A DNA stretch of 64,000 nt from positions 620,001-684,000 of the forward strand of contig CAVRUQ010000003.1 in NCBI GenBank assembly GCA_963724405.1. The letters run 5' to 3'. The DNA comes from CAVQBJ01 sp963724405. Lineage in GTDB: Bacteria > Actinomycetota > Thermoleophilia > Solirubrobacterales > Solirubrobacteraceae. The position numbers were made by a program, and so were the translations under genes. Shown in pieces: positions 7,286 through 17,500 of this stretch (its first letter is position 1; each line of letters opens with the position of its first letter). The notes below the pieces were generated by a model, which ran no database searches, was not told the DNA's origin, and was given only the letters and a program-made list of their open reading frames with translations.

Positions 7286-9694
7286 CTATCCGGCCCCGCC
7301 GGCCCCCGGCGTGACGCGGTAGGCGTCGAACACGGACTCGATGCCGCGCAGGCGGCTGATCGCGCCCTTGAGCGTGTGCGTGTCGGCCACCTCGACGACG
7401 AAGCGGTTCTTGACCATCGGCGGCTCGGACAGGCAGCGCGCCTCGATGATGTTGATCCCCGACTCGGCGAACGTGCGCGAGAGGTCCTCGAGCAGGCGGT
7501 GGCGGTCGTACGCGTCGATCTGCAGCTCGACGCGGAACGAGGCGGCGTTGTCACCGTCCCAGGAGACGGGCGTGAAGCGCTCGGGATCCTTGCGCAACAG
7601 CCGCGCGTTGGAGCAGTCCTCGCGATGGATCGTGATGCCGCGGCCGAGCGAGATGTAGCCGACGATCGGGTCCCCGGGCACCGGGCGGCAGCACTTGGCC
7701 AGGCGCAGCATGACGTCGTCGACGCCCTCGACCCGGATCCCGTACTGGCCCGAGGAGGTCGTCGGCTGGGTCCGGGTGCGCCCGACGTGCAGCAGGTCGG
7801 CCGCGGCGGTCTGCTCGCCGTCCGCCGCCTCGCCCTGCTTGAGGCGCTGCATGACCTTGTTGACGACGACCTTGGCCGAGACCTTGGCACCGCCGAGCGC
7901 GATGTAGAAGTCGTCGGCCTTGCGGAAGCCCATCTCGCGGATGACGTCGGCCAGCAGCGGCGAACCGGTGATCTTCTGGGCCGGCAGCCCGGCCTTCTTG
8001 AGGTGCTCCTGCAGCAACTCGCGCCCGCTGTGCTCGGTGTCCTGGCGCGACTCGGCCTTGAACCAGGCCTTGATCTTGTTGCGGGCGCGCGTGGTCTTGA
8101 CGACCGCCAGCCAGTCTCGCGACGGGCCCCGTTCGCGCTTGGCGGTCAGGATCTCGACGATGTCGCCCGAGTTCAGCTCGTAGTGCAGCGGCACGATCTT
8201 GCCGTTCACGCGGGCGCCGACGCAGCGGTGGCCGATCTCGGTGTGCACCTCGTAGGCGAAGTCGAGCGGCGTCGCGCCGCCGGCGAGCGACTTGACCTCG
8301 CCCTTCGGCGTGAACACGTAGACCTCGTCCTCGAACAGGTCGTTGCGCAGCGTGTCCATGAACTCGTGCGGGTCGGACAGGTCCTTCTGCCAGTCGACCA
8401 TCGAGCGCAGCCACTTCAGCTTCGTCTCGTCGCCGCCCGCGCGACCGCGACCGTCCCCGGGCCGCCGGCCGTCCTTGTACATCCAGTGCGCGGCGACGCC
8501 GAACTCGGCCATCTCGTGCATCTCGTGGGTGCGGATCTGGATCTCCAGGGGCCGACCCTCGGGCCCGATGACCGTCGTGTGCAGCGACTGGTACATGTTG
8601 AACTTGGGCATCGCGATGAAGTCCTTGAAGCGCCCGGGGAGCGGCTTCCACAGCGAGTGGATGACGCCGACCGCCCCGTAGCAGTCCTTCACCGAGTCCA
8701 CGACCACGCGCATGGCGGTGAGGTCGTAGATCTCGTTGAACTCGCGGCCCTTCTTGGTCATCTTCGAGTAGATCGAGTAGAAGTGCTTGGCGCGGCCGGC
8801 GATCTGCGCCTCGATGCCGAGCGCGTCCAACTCGCGCGCGAGGTATTCGCCCGCCTCCGAGACGTAGCGCTCGCGCTCGTCGCGCTGCTGGCTGACGAGT
8901 CCCTTGATCTCCTGGTACTTGCGGGGATGCAGGGTCGCGAAGGCGAGATCCTCGAGCTCCCACTTGATCGCGTGGATGCCGAGGCGATGCGCGATCGGCG
9001 CGTAGATCTCCAGCGTCTCCTTCGCCTTGTCGATCTGCTTCTGCTTGGGCATCGCGTCGATCGTGCGCATGTTGTGCAGGCGGTCGGCGAGCTTGATGAG
9101 GATGACCCGCACGTCGGTGGCCATCGCCACCATCATCTTGCGGTAGTTCTCGGCCTGGGCCTCGTCGCGCGAGGTGAACGTGATCCCCGTCAGCTTCGTG
9201 ACGCCGTCCACGATCGTCGCGATCTCCTCGCCGAAGCGCTCCTGCACCTCGGCCAGCGAGGCGGTCGTGTCCTCGACGGTGTCGTGCAGCAGCGCCGCGC
9301 ACAGCGTCTCGGTGTCAAGCCGCATCCCGGCGCAGATCCGCGCGACGCCGACCGGGTGCACGATGAAGTCCTCGCCCGACTTGCGGCGCTGGTCGGCGTG
9401 GTGCTCGCACGCGAACACGAACGCGTCCTCGACGCGATCGCGGTCGATCTCGATCGCCGCGTCGGCCGCGTGCTCGGAGACGATCGCGAACAGGTCGGTG
9501 AGCAGCCGCCGCTCGAACTCGTTCAGCTCGGCGCGCACCGACGCACGCGGCGTGAGCGTGACGACGGCGTCGACCGGCGTGCGGCGCGTGGCCGTGGCCG
9601 CCTCGCTCAGACCGGGCACGCCGACGACCGGCACGCCGGTGGGCGGGCCGTCCGGAGTGCGCGGTGTCTTGTCAGCCTCGCCGGAGATCGCCAT
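7286..9694 (-). CDS. relA: Bifunctional (p)ppGpp synthetase/hydrolase
   Basis: The 802-residue protein has the full long RSH layout: an HD hydrolase domain with HDTVED at residues 137-142 and KLADRLHNMRT at 201-211, a synthetase domain (GRAKHFYSIYSKM, YDLTAMRVVV, EIQIRTHEMHEMAEFGVAAHW), a TGS domain (VYVFTPKGEVKSLAGGATPL), a helical/zinc-finger region with a Cys pair in LAKCCRPVPGD, and a C-terminal ACT domain. Both active sites look intact, as in the single Rel enzymes of actinobacteria. It makes and degrades the stringent-response alarmone. A TACGCT -10 box lies 6 nt before the ATG, so the message is probably leaderless. recJ lies upstream on the same strand, with a hairpin between them. 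Confidence 0.95.
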   Translation of the reverse strand: MAISGEADKTPRTPDGPPTGVPVVGVPGLSEAATATRRTPVDAVVTLTPRASVRAELNEFERRLLTDLFAIVSEHAADAAIEIDRDRVEDAFVFACEHHADQRRKSGEDFIVHPVGVARICAGMRLDTETLCAALLHDTVEDTTASLAEVQERFGEEIATIVDGVTKLTGITFTSRDEAQAENYRKMMVAMATDVRVILIKLADRLHNMRTIDAMPKQKQIDKAKETLEIYAPIAHRLGIHAIKWELEDLAFATLHPRKYQEIKGLVSQQRDERERYVSEAGEYLARELDALGIEAQIAGRAKHFYSIYSKMTKKGREFNEIYDLTAMRVVVDSVKDCYGAVGVIHSLWKPLPGRFKDFIAMPKFNMYQSLHTTVIGPEGRPLEIQIRTHEMHEMAEFGVAAHWMYKDGRRPGDGRGRAGGDETKLKWLRSMVDWQKDLSDPHEFMDTLRNDLFEDEVYVFTPKGEVKSLAGGATPLDFAYEVHTEIGHRCVGARVNGKIVPLHYELNSGDIVEILTAKRERGPSRDWLAVVKTTRARNKIKAWFKAESRQDTEHSGRELLQEHLKKAGLPAQKITGSPLLADVIREMGFRKADDFYIALGGAKVSAKVVVNKVMQRLKQGEAADGEQTAAADLLHVGRTRTQPTTSSGQYGIRVEGVDDVMLRLAKCCRPVPGDPIVGYISLGRGITIHREDCSNARLLRKDPERFTPVSWDGDNAASFRVELQIDAYDRHRLLEDLSRTFAESGINIIEARCLSEPPMVKNRFVVEVADTHTLKGAISRLRGIESVFDAYRVTPGAGGAG

Positions 9695-9700
9695 GGTTAC

Positions 9701-9706
9701 AGCGTA
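9701..9706 (-). promoter_or_regulatory. -10 element of leaderless relA mRNA
   Basis: TACGCT lies 6 nt upstream of the relA ATG (9694) on the minus strand, too close to leave room for a 5' leader. Confidence 0.6.
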
Positions 9707-9770
9707 AGGCAGGACCCCGCCGAGCTGAAGCGCACATTTGTTGGCCCGCGATCATCCGGGCCCGGACCGG

Positions 9771-9786
9771 GCGGACGCTCGTCCGC
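9771..9786 (-). terminator. Possible hairpin terminator after recJ
   Basis: GCGGAC and GTCCGC form a 6-bp stem around a 4-nt loop about 11 nt after the recJ stop codon. No T-run follows, which is common in high-GC actinobacteria. Confidence 0.35.
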
Positions 9787-9796
9787 TCGCGTCCGC

Positions 9797-12253
9797 TCAC
9801 GCCGCCGGTCGTGGCGCGGACTCACGGGCCGAGACGTCGGCCGGTAGCAGCGCCAACCCCTCCTCGAGCACGCGCTGCGCGGCGCGGAAGGTCGGCGAGC
9901 GCTCGAGCTCGGTCCGCGGGGCGTCGGTGACCGCGACCGTCCCGCGCCCCGCGTCCACCTCGATGAGGGCCAGATCGCGGAGCACCCGCAGCATGCGCCC
10001 GGCGACCGCCGCCGGGCGCGACGGCCGGCCCGGCTCGCCCGGGCCCCCGAGCACCTGGGCGAGCTTCGCTCCGTCACAGCGCGCGGCGGCGCGCAGCGTT
10101 CGGTAGCAGTCGGCGAGCGCGGGCCGCAGGTCGTAGTCGCGCACGAGCGCGTGGCGCGCGAACGCGACCTCGGACGGGCCCCAGCACAGGTGCACGAACG
10201 CGGCCGGATCGCCTGCGCGGGCGACGGTGGCGGCGTGGCTCCAGGACGGCGGGTCGAGCAGCGCCACGTGCGCGAAGCCCTCGGCGAGGAACGGTTCGCG
10301 CTCGAGGGCGCGGTAGTCGCACAGCGCAAAGCCGCCGAGGCGATCGCACAGGTGCGTCAGCCGGCGCTCCGCGTCCGCGCACACGACGAGCAACGGCTCG
10401 CCGCTCGCCGCGAGCGCGGTGAGGGTGCCGGCGAGGCCGTGATCGCGCCGGTCGCAGGCGGTTCGCTCGGTCGCGGCGGGCGCCGGCCCCTCCCCGGGCG
10501 CCGCGGACGCGAGCTCGCGCCAGACGCCCGCGAGGTAATCCTCCTCGTGGCCGAGCAGCGTGATCGGCGCCGGCGCGCATTCCCGCACGTGGCGGAGCAC
10601 CAGGCGCGGCTGCACGGTCCCGCGGAAGTCGTTGACCTCGAGCGAGAACACGGCGTCGGCGGGGACGTCCTCGCCCACGGGGAGGCGTCCGCCGTTCCCG
10701 AAGGCGACGGCCTGCGAGCGCGCGCCGCCGGAGCGAACCGTGAAGCGGACGTGGCGCCCCTCCCCCATCGGCCGGACGTCGTGGATCGTCGCCGCCGGCA
10801 CGAGCAGCGAGACCGGCGGATTGCCGCGCCCGAACGGGCCGAGCGTCGCCAGCTCCTCGGCGAGCGACAGATCGAGCTCGTCGCCCGACACGACGGCGTC
10901 GGCGCGCACGGTCGGCGTCAGGTCGCTCTCGGTCAGGACCGCCTCGGCGTGGCGGCAGAACGCGGCCTCGAACGCCGGCAGCTGCGACCGCTCGATCTCC
11001 AGGCCGGCGGCGGCCCGGTGCCCGCCGTGGCGGCGCAGGAGGCCGGCGCAGGCCTGCAGCGCACCGAGCAGATCGAAGGCGTCGATGCTCCGCCCCGAGC
11101 CGCGTCCGGCGTCGCCCTCGAGGGCGATGCACACCACCGGGCGATGGTGGCGCTCGACGAGGCGCGAGGCGACGATGCCGATGACCCCGGGATGCCAGTC
11201 CTCCCCGGCGAGCACGTACGCCGCGCGCTCGCCGCGCTCGGCCACCTGCGCCTCGGCCTCGAACAGGATGCGCGTCTCGGTGTGGCGCCGCTCGTGATTG
11301 GCCCGGTCGAGCTCGTCGGCGACCGCCGCCGCACGCGTCTCGTCCGTCGTGAGCACGAGCTCGAGCGCCGCGTCGGCGCGATGCAGGCGACCGGCGGCGT
11401 TCAGGCGCGGGCAGAGCCCGAAGGCGACGGCGCGTTCGTCGATCCGTCCCGGATCGACGGCGGCGACGGCCATCAGCGCCCGCAGGCCGGGCTTGGCGCT
11501 CGTGGCCAGCGCGCGCAGCCCGCGGCGCACGAACGTGCGGTTCTCCCCGAGCAGCGGGACGACATCGGCGATCGTCGCCAGCGCGACGAGGTCGAGGTCC
11601 TCGAGGAGCGGCTCCTCGGCCTCGCCGCAGGCGCGATAGACGGCGCGCGCGAACTGGTGCGCGACCGCCGTGGCGCACAGCTCGGGGCACGGGTAGCCGC
11701 ACAGGGCCGGGTGCACGATCGGCGCGTCGGGGAGGCGCCCGTCGGCCCGCGGGGCATGGTGATCGGTGACGACCACGTCCAGCCCCGCGGCGCGCGCCCG
11801 GCCAACCTCGTCGACGGCGCCGATCGCGCAGTCCGCCGTGACGAGCAGGCGGGTGCCGCGCTCGGCGAGCCGGCGCACGGTGTGGTCGGCCAGGCCGTAG
11901 CCGTCCGTCGCCCGATCCGGCAGGTACCAGTCGACCGTCGCGCCGAGCCCGCGCAGGGCGCGCACGAGCACGGCGGTCGAGCAGACGCCGTCGACGTCGT
12001 AGTCGCCGTGGACGGTGATCCTGCTGTCGCCGCGGACGTGCCGCGTGACGAGCTCGACGGCGGCGTCGATCCCGGCGAAGGCCGCCGGGTCGTGGGCCTC
12101 GTCGGCCGCCAGGAACGCGCGCGCCCGGGGCGGGTCGCCGAGCCCCCGCCGCACGAGCACCTGGGCCACCGCGTGGCCGACTCCCAGCTCGCGGGCGAGC
12201 CGGAGCGTCTGCGGCACCGAGGCCGGTTCGATGTGCACGGTGGGTTCGAGCAA
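9797..12253 (-). CDS. recJ: Single-stranded-DNA-specific exonuclease RecJ
   Basis: The product (about 818 residues) has the DHH phosphoesterase core: HGDYDVDGVCSTAVLV, TADCAIGAVDEV, VVVTDHHAPR, then the DHHA1 motifs GRGSGRS and RRHGGHRAAAG, and an OB-fold segment after that. These bind the two Mn/Mg ions for 5'-3' degradation of single-stranded DNA in RecFOR recombination and repair. The last 270 or so residues are an extra domain (from about LLGHEEDYLAGVWREL) with a degraded helicase-like look, as in the longer RecJ forms of Gram-positive bacteria. The TTG at 12253 was chosen because TAGTCT lies 10 nt upstream; GTG 12238 is an alternative. Longer upstream reading would overlap the promoter region of the divergent GGDEF/EAL gene. 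Confidence 0.92.
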   Translation of the reverse strand: MLEPTVHIEPASVPQTLRLARELGVGHAVAQVLVRRGLGDPPRARAFLAADEAHDPAAFAGIDAAVELVTRHVRGDSRITVHGDYDVDGVCSTAVLVRALRGLGATVDWYLPDRATDGYGLADHTVRRLAERGTRLLVTADCAIGAVDEVGRARAAGLDVVVTDHHAPRADGRLPDAPIVHPALCGYPCPELCATAVAHQFARAVYRACGEAEEPLLEDLDLVALATIADVVPLLGENRTFVRRGLRALATSAKPGLRALMAVAAVDPGRIDERAVAFGLCPRLNAAGRLHRADAALELVLTTDETRAAAVADELDRANHERRHTETRILFEAEAQVAERGERAAYVLAGEDWHPGVIGIVASRLVERHHRPVVCIALEGDAGRGSGRSIDAFDLLGALQACAGLLRRHGGHRAAAGLEIERSQLPAFEAAFCRHAEAVLTESDLTPTVRADAVVSGDELDLSLAEELATLGPFGRGNPPVSLLVPAATIHDVRPMGEGRHVRFTVRSGGARSQAVAFGNGGRLPVGEDVPADAVFSLEVNDFRGTVQPRLVLRHVRECAPAPITLLGHEEDYLAGVWRELASAAPGEGPAPAATERTACDRRDHGLAGTLTALAASGEPLLVVCADAERRLTHLCDRLGGFALCDYRALEREPFLAEGFAHVALLDPPSWSHAATVARAGDPAAFVHLCWGPSEVAFARHALVRDYDLRPALADCYRTLRAAARCDGAKLAQVLGGPGEPGRPSRPAAVAGRMLRVLRDLALIEVDAGRGTVAVTDAPRTELERSPTFRAAQRVLEEGLALLPADVSARESAPRPAA

Positions 12254-12263
12254 GGCCCCGGGG

Positions 12264-12269
12264 AGACTA
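12264..12269 (-). promoter_or_regulatory. Probable -10 element of recJ
   Basis: TAGTCT on the minus strand ends 10 nt before the TTG start at 12253, fitting the leaderless promoter pattern in this window. Confidence 0.45.
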
Positions 12270-12420
12270 GGCGCGGCGGGTGACGGAACCGGGAGCGCCC
12301 GCCCGGCGGATTCGGGCCCCGGGGGCCGTCGGAACGGGGTCTGGGCGGCACCAGATATCCGGCTGTCCGGCCGCGCGACGGGTACAGCTGCGGGGCGCAA
12401 TCGCCGAAGGAGGACGGGCT

Positions 12421-12489
12421 GTGACGCGCACACCCCTCGACGCCCACGATCCGGCCGTTTGGAGGTCGCCCCGATCAGCGCAGCCATGA
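12421..12489 (+). CDS. Short upstream ORF (22 aa) overlapping the GGDEF/EAL gene
   Basis: A strong Shine-Dalgarno (AAGGAGG) lies 7 nt before GTG 12421. The ORF encodes MTRTPLDAHDPAVWRSPRSAQP and ends in TGA at 12487-12489, which overlaps the ATG (12486-12488) of the membrane GGDEF/EAL gene as ATGA. The large gene has no good ribosome site of its own (a GGAGG lies about 20 nt before its ATG), so translation of the small ORF probably drives it by coupling. No ion-type or amino-acid-run attenuator peptide is obvious. The ribosome site and overlap are seen directly; the regulatory role is inferred. Confidence 0.6.
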   Translation: MTRTPLDAHDPAVWRSPRSAQP

Positions 12490-14252
12490 CGACGAGCACG
12501 CCGACAGCGCACGCACGACGATTCGGAGCCCGGACGGTGGCCGCCGGCGCGCGGACCGGCATCGCCTGCGCCGGGCTGGCGATCGTCCTGCGCGACCCCG
12601 GCCTGCACCCCCACGCCATGCTGGCCACGATCGGGATGGCGGTCGTCGCCGTCTGCGCGCTCACGCAGATGGCCGATCTCGGACCGCGCGCCGGACGGGG
12701 CGAGGAGGTAGCCGCGGCCGTCGCCGGCGTGCTCATCAACGGCTTCGGCGACGAGCGGGTGACGGTCCTCACGCTCCTGTGGCTCGCCGCCGTCATCACC
12801 GGCGCGCTCGTGCGCGCGCGGATCGACCTGCTCGCGGCGGCGATCTTCGTCGTCGCGCTCGGGCTGCCGATCGTGCAGGTCGGGGCGCTGCACGCCAGCT
12901 ACGTCGGCCTGTGCGTGGCGGCCGCGGCGCTGCTGCTGTCCGGCCGCGCCGTGATGTCCGAGCTCGGTCAGCTGCTCGAGCTCGCGCGCTACGAGGCCGA
13001 CCACGACGGGCTGACCGGTGCGCTGGCGCGTTCGGCGTTCCGCTCGGCGCTCGCGCCGGCGGTCGCCGCCGCCGACGAGCAGCATCCGCTCGCGCTCGTG
13101 ATGCTCGACCTCGATCGCTTCGGCCTCGTCAACAAGCTCCACGGGCACGCGGCCGGAGACGTGCTGCTCGCGAGCGCCGTCGTGCAGATGCGCGAGCTCG
13201 GCGACCGCGACTCGCTCGTCGGGCGCCTCGGCGGAGACGAGTTCGCCGTCACCGTCCGGGCCGAGCCCGAGGCCTTCGCGCGTGAGCTGCTCAGCCGACT
13301 GGCCCACGCGGGCGGCGCGGTCCCGAGCGCGGCCGGCTCGGTCGGGATCGCGTGGGCGCCGCGGGACGGCAGCGACGCCAACGCCCTCCTGCGGGCGGGC
13401 GACATCGCCCTGCGCGTGGCCAAGCGCAGCTCGCGGCGCCGCGTGTCCACCTACAACGGGGAGTCGCTCAGCGGCGACGGGGAGAACGACGCCGAGGCGA
13501 TCCTGGCCCGGCTCATCGGCGGCGAGGGGATCGAGATGGTCACGCAGCCGATCTTCGATCTGCTCACCGGCGAGGCGCACGCCTACGAGGCGCTCGCCCG
13601 CTTCCATCTCGGCTCGACGACGAGCCCCCTGCACTGGTTCTCACTCGCCGAGGAGTTCGGCGACCGCGACGCGCTCGAGCAGACCTGCCTGTCGGCGGCG
13701 ATCGGGCTGCTGCCCGGGCTGCCCGACGGCGCCCGGCTGTGCGTCAACCTGTCCGGCGCGACGCTGCCGGACGCGCGAACGCTCGCCATCCTCGAGACGC
13801 CGGCGGACCTGTCGCGGCTCGTCGTCGAGATCACCGAGGACACGCTCGTGCGCAACGACGACCCCTCGCTCGAGGCGGCGATCGCTGTCCTGCGCCGCCG
13901 CGGCACGAAGCTCGCCGTCGACGACATGGGCGCGGGCTACGCCGGACTGCGCCAGATCACGGCCGTGCACCCCGACTACCTCAAGCTCGACCGCTCGCTC
14001 ATCACGGCGATCGAGTCCGATCCCGACCGGGCCGCGCTCGTCAAGGCGATGGTCGACTACGCCGAGCGCGTCGGGGCGCTGCTCGTCGCCGAGGGCATCG
14101 AGACCGAGGCCGAGCTGCGCACGCTCGCCGACCTCGGCGTCCACCTGCTGCAGGGGTTCCTGCTCGCGCGCCCCGGGCCCGGATGGCCGCTCCACGGCTC
14201 GCGCCCGGCGGTCCTCGCCACGGACGCCGGCGGCTCGCAGCGCGCCGCCTGA
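12486..14252 (+). CDS. Membrane-bound GGDEF/EAL c-di-GMP enzyme
   Basis: The 588-residue protein has about five transmembrane segments in residues 15-155, then a GGDEF domain (about 165-320; DHDGLTGAL, RLGGDEF with GGDEF at 249-253) and an EAL domain (about 340-575). The GGDEF signature is intact but the upstream RxxD inhibitory site is not recognisable. The EAL site is intact: AYEALARF, CVNLSG, VEITEDTL, AVDDMGAGYAGL, LKLDRSLI and VAEGIETE. It can therefore be expected to make and/or break c-di-GMP in response to a membrane signal. It is divergent from recJ and follows the short coupled ORF at 12421. The start ATG overlaps that ORF's stop. Confidence 0.92.
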   Translation: MTTSTPTAHARRFGARTVAAGARTGIACAGLAIVLRDPGLHPHAMLATIGMAVVAVCALTQMADLGPRAGRGEEVAAAVAGVLINGFGDERVTVLTLLWLAAVITGALVRARIDLLAAAIFVVALGLPIVQVGALHASYVGLCVAAAALLLSGRAVMSELGQLLELARYEADHDGLTGALARSAFRSALAPAVAAADEQHPLALVMLDLDRFGLVNKLHGHAAGDVLLASAVVQMRELGDRDSLVGRLGGDEFAVTVRAEPEAFARELLSRLAHAGGAVPSAAGSVGIAWAPRDGSDANALLRAGDIALRVAKRSSRRRVSTYNGESLSGDGENDAEAILARLIGGEGIEMVTQPIFDLLTGEAHAYEALARFHLGSTTSPLHWFSLAEEFGDRDALEQTCLSAAIGLLPGLPDGARLCVNLSGATLPDARTLAILETPADLSRLVVEITEDTLVRNDDPSLEAAIAVLRRRGTKLAVDDMGAGYAGLRQITAVHPDYLKLDRSLITAIESDPDRAALVKAMVDYAERVGALLVAEGIETEAELRTLADLGVHLLQGFLLARPGPGWPLHGSRPAVLATDAGGSQRAA

Positions 14253-14262
14253 CGGTGTGGCG

Positions 14263-14282
14263 GGGCCGGCCTCAGCCGGCCC
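14263..14282. terminator. Bidirectional hairpin between convergent genes
   Basis: GGGCCGGC and GCCGGCCC form an 8-bp perfect stem with a CTCA loop at the meeting point of the plus-strand GGDEF/EAL gene and the minus-strand secDF operon. It covers the last codons of the small membrane protein gene. No T-run is present. Confidence 0.45.
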
Positions 14283-14553
14283 GCTGCTCCTGCTGCACGC
14301 CGATGCCGTAGACGGCGGCGATGCCGATGAGCGCCCCCGGCACCGCGTAGCAGACGACGAGAATGTCGGTCGCGCGCGGACCCGGGATGCCGAGCACGCC
14401 CGACTTCGCCGCGTAGATGATGAACCCGAAGATGATCGCGCCGAACAGCGAGCCGACGAACGCCCCGACGATCCCACCCCAGAAGCGGTCGGGCAGGAAG
14501 ATCGTGAAGTGCCAGATCGCGAGGCCCATCATCACCCAGCCGAGCAGACCCAT
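14272..14553 (-). CDS. Small Gly-zipper membrane protein (GlsB/YeaQ/YmgE-like)
   Basis: The 93-residue protein is almost entirely hydrophobic, with three to four membrane segments: GLLGWVMMGLAIWHFTIF, the glycine-rich GGIVGAFVGSLFGAIIFGFI and ILVVCYAVPGALIGIAAVYG. The glycine-spaced second segment is typical of the GlsB/YeaQ/YmgE group of stress-linked small membrane proteins; the old name 'transglycosylase-associated' has no proven meaning. Its ATG (14553-14551) overlaps the secDF stop (TGA) by one base as ATGA, so it is translationally coupled to secDF. A role linked to the Sec membrane module is possible but only inferred from this coupling. Confidence 0.7.
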   Translation of the reverse strand: MGLLGWVMMGLAIWHFTIFLPDRFWGGIVGAFVGSLFGAIIFGFIIYAAKSGVLGIPGPRATDILVVCYAVPGALIGIAAVYGIGVQQEQRAG

Positions 14554-17500
14554 CAGCGCCTCCCGTGCCGTCGGTTGCGCCGGGACTTGCCCGCCGGCCG
14601 CTGCGGCGCGGACTTCATGACGACGTCCTCCGGGAGTGCGTCGGCGGCGGGATCGAGCTCGGGGGCCGGCGCCCGCTCGTCCTCCTCGCTCGCAACCGGC
14701 GGCGGCGCGGGCTCGGTCGCGGCGGCGCTCGCGCCGCGGCGACCGCGGGTGCGTGGCGCCGGCTGCTCGGGCGGCGCCGACTCTCCCGCGTCGACGTCGA
14801 GGTCGCGCACGAGCTCGGCGAACTCGGCCTTGGAGATCTGCTCGCCGGGCGTCTCGGGGGCGATGATCGAGCCGCGGCGCGTGCGACGCGGCTTGGGCTG
14901 CACCTCGATCGTCTCCGCGATCGCCCCCGTCGCATACGCCGGGACGGCGCCGAGCTCGCGGACGATCCGCTCGCGGCGGTTGCGGTAGATCGGCTCGCGC
15001 TCCTTCCAGTGCGTCAGCACCGGCGAGGCGATGAAGATCGAGGAGTAGGCGCCGGACGCGACGCCGATCATCAGCGCGAAGGCGAAGTCCTTGAGCGTCG
15101 TGCCGCCGAAGATGAGCAGCGCGACGATCGGCAGCAGCGTGCACAGGCTCGTCGCCAGCGAACGCGTGAGCACCTCGGACATCGAGCGGTTGACGATCTG
15201 CGAGAACGCGGCGCGCGGCATCCGCGGCACGTTCTCGCGCACGCGGTCGAACACGATGATCGTGTCGTAGAGCGAGTAACCGAGGATGGTGAGCAGGGCC
15301 GCCACCGTGCTGGCCGTCACCTGCCTCCCGGTGAGCGCGTAGACGCCGGCCGTGATGAGCAGGTCGTGCATGAGGGCGATGAGCACCGGTACGGCGTACT
15401 TCCACTCGAAGCGCAGCGCGATGTAGATCGAGATGACGAGCAGCGACGCGATGATCGCGATGATCGCCGCGTTCGCGATCGTGCGTCCGAAGGTCGGCCC
15501 GATCGAGGTGTTGTTGAACGTGCCGGCCCGGACGCCGTAGCGCTGGTTGAGCGCCGACTCCACCTTGGCCACCTGGTCGGGCGGCAGCGTCTTCGTCGCG
15601 ATGCGATACGTGTTCGGCGCGATGCCGCTGCCGGTGGCCTTCTGCACGTCGGCCGTCGAGTAGCCGGTCGCGGCCAGGACGCTCGCCACCTGGGCCTGCG
15701 TGGCCGGCTGGACGAGCGAGGTCTGGATCTGCGTCCCGCCCTTGAAGTCGATGCCGAAGTTGATGCCCTTGCCGCCGATCGCGAGCGCCCCGATGATCAG
15801 GATCGTGCCCGACAGCGAGAAGAACCACTTCGAGTGACCCATGAAGTCGAACGTCCACGCGCGCCGCTGCTTGCCGGCGCCGAGCTGCGCCGGGTTGGAG
15901 ATGAAGCGCGAGCGCGACATGAACCCGAGCGCGGCCTGGGTGGCGAGCACGGCCGTGAACAGCGACACGAGCGTGCCGATGCCGAGGGTCAGCGCGAAGC
16001 CCTTCACGTCGGCGCTCGAGAGCACGAACAGGATGAACGCGACCATGATCGTGACGACGTTCGCGTCGACGATCGCCGCGAACCCGCGCTTGTAGCCGGT
16101 GGCGATGCCGGCGGCGACCGAGCGCCCGCCGCGTATCTCCTCCTTGACGCGCTCGAAGATGACGATGTTCGCATCGGCGGCGACGCCGATCGTCAGGATC
16201 AGCCCGGCGATGCCGGCCAGCGTGAGGGTGACGGGAATGAGCTTGAACAGCGCGAACAGGTAGATGCCGTAGATGACCAGGCCGCCGATCGCGATCAGCC
16301 CGAGCACGCGGTAGAACACGAGCAGGAACAGGCACACCGCGATGAAGCCGATCAGGCCGGCGAGCAGGCCCTGGTTGAGCGCCTGCTTGCCGAGCGTCGC
16401 GGAGACCGTGGACTCCGAGATGAGCGTCAGGCGGATCGGCAGCGCGCCGGACTGCAGCTCGTTGGCGAGGTTCTGGGCCGAGTCGAGCGTGAAGCCGCCG
16501 CTGATCTCCGAGCCGTTGGTCGCGTCGATGCCGGTCGGGTACTGGGTGTAGTCGATCGACGGCACCGAGATGAGCTGGTTGTCGAGCACGATCGCGAAGT
16601 GCTGCTCGGCCTGCAGCTTGCTGACGCCCGGGACCTGGGCGAGCACGCCGCGCTGGGCGATCGCCTTCGTGATCTGCTCGAACACCGTCTTGCCGTGCGA
16701 GCTGAAGCCGAACGTGACGTTCGGCTGACCGCTGTTCGGGTCGGTGCCCTGCGCGGGGTTGGTGATGTCGTTGCCGTTGAGCGCCGGGTCGTCGTTGAGG
16801 ACGTAGTACGAGCTCGGGTTCGCGACGGTGACGTCGCCGGCGCTGTTCTCGGTCGGCGTCGCCTCGACGACGACGGTACCCGGGTTGACGTGCACGACGC
16901 GCGTCTTGTCGTTCGCGTGCTTGGGACCGAGCGCCGCGAGCGCCGTCGCCGGGCTCTTCAGGCCCGTCTGCTGGTCGGCCGGCCCGTCGAGCACCGCCTT
17001 GGTCGTGTCGTTGACCAGGTACCACTGGCCGTACAGGCAGCCGCTGGTCGCGTTCGTGGCCAGCGTGCAGCCCTTCGTGTACGTCGTGTCGTTGGGCCGG
17101 ATGATGGCCGGGCGCGCGGCGGCGCGCAGCACGGCCTGGTACTGGGTGACGCCCGAGGTCGCGCCGCCCGGATCGCCGGTGCCGTCGCCGGTCGCGGCGA
17201 GCCCGCTGGCCCCGGCCGGCTTGCCGTCCGGGCCGATGACGTTCGTCTCCCAGTCATAGAACTGCAGCTGCGCGGTCTTGCCGACCTGCTCGGTGGCCCG
17301 CTGCTCGTTGCTGACGTTCGGCAGGCCGACCTCGATGTCGCTCGGACCGTACTGCTCGATCGACGGCTCGGCGACGCCGAGCTGGTCGACGCGCTTGCGC
17401 ATGATCGCGATCGCGCGGTTGAGCGAGTCGCTGTTGACCTGCGACTGCGCGGTCGCCTTGCCCTGGTAGACGAGCTCGACCCCGCCCTTGAGGTCGAGGC

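Noticed and set aside
7376..9847. Open frame of 823 codons on the plus strand
   Set aside because: Antisense to relA, low-complexity composition (repeated Asp, Val, Leu, Arg) and no motif; a shadow frame.
12340..12430. Possible c-di-GMP (GEMM) riboswitch before the GGDEF/EAL gene
   Set aside because: A GGGGCGCAAUCGCC stretch is faintly similar to GEMM, but the conserved GCAAACC and GGUAGCGGGG parts are absent.
12405..12436. Glycine-riboswitch-like string CGCCGAAGGAGG before the short upstream ORF
   Set aside because: Only this short piece fits; the other conserved glycine-aptamer segments are missing. The AAGGAGG is explained by the ribosome site of the short ORF.
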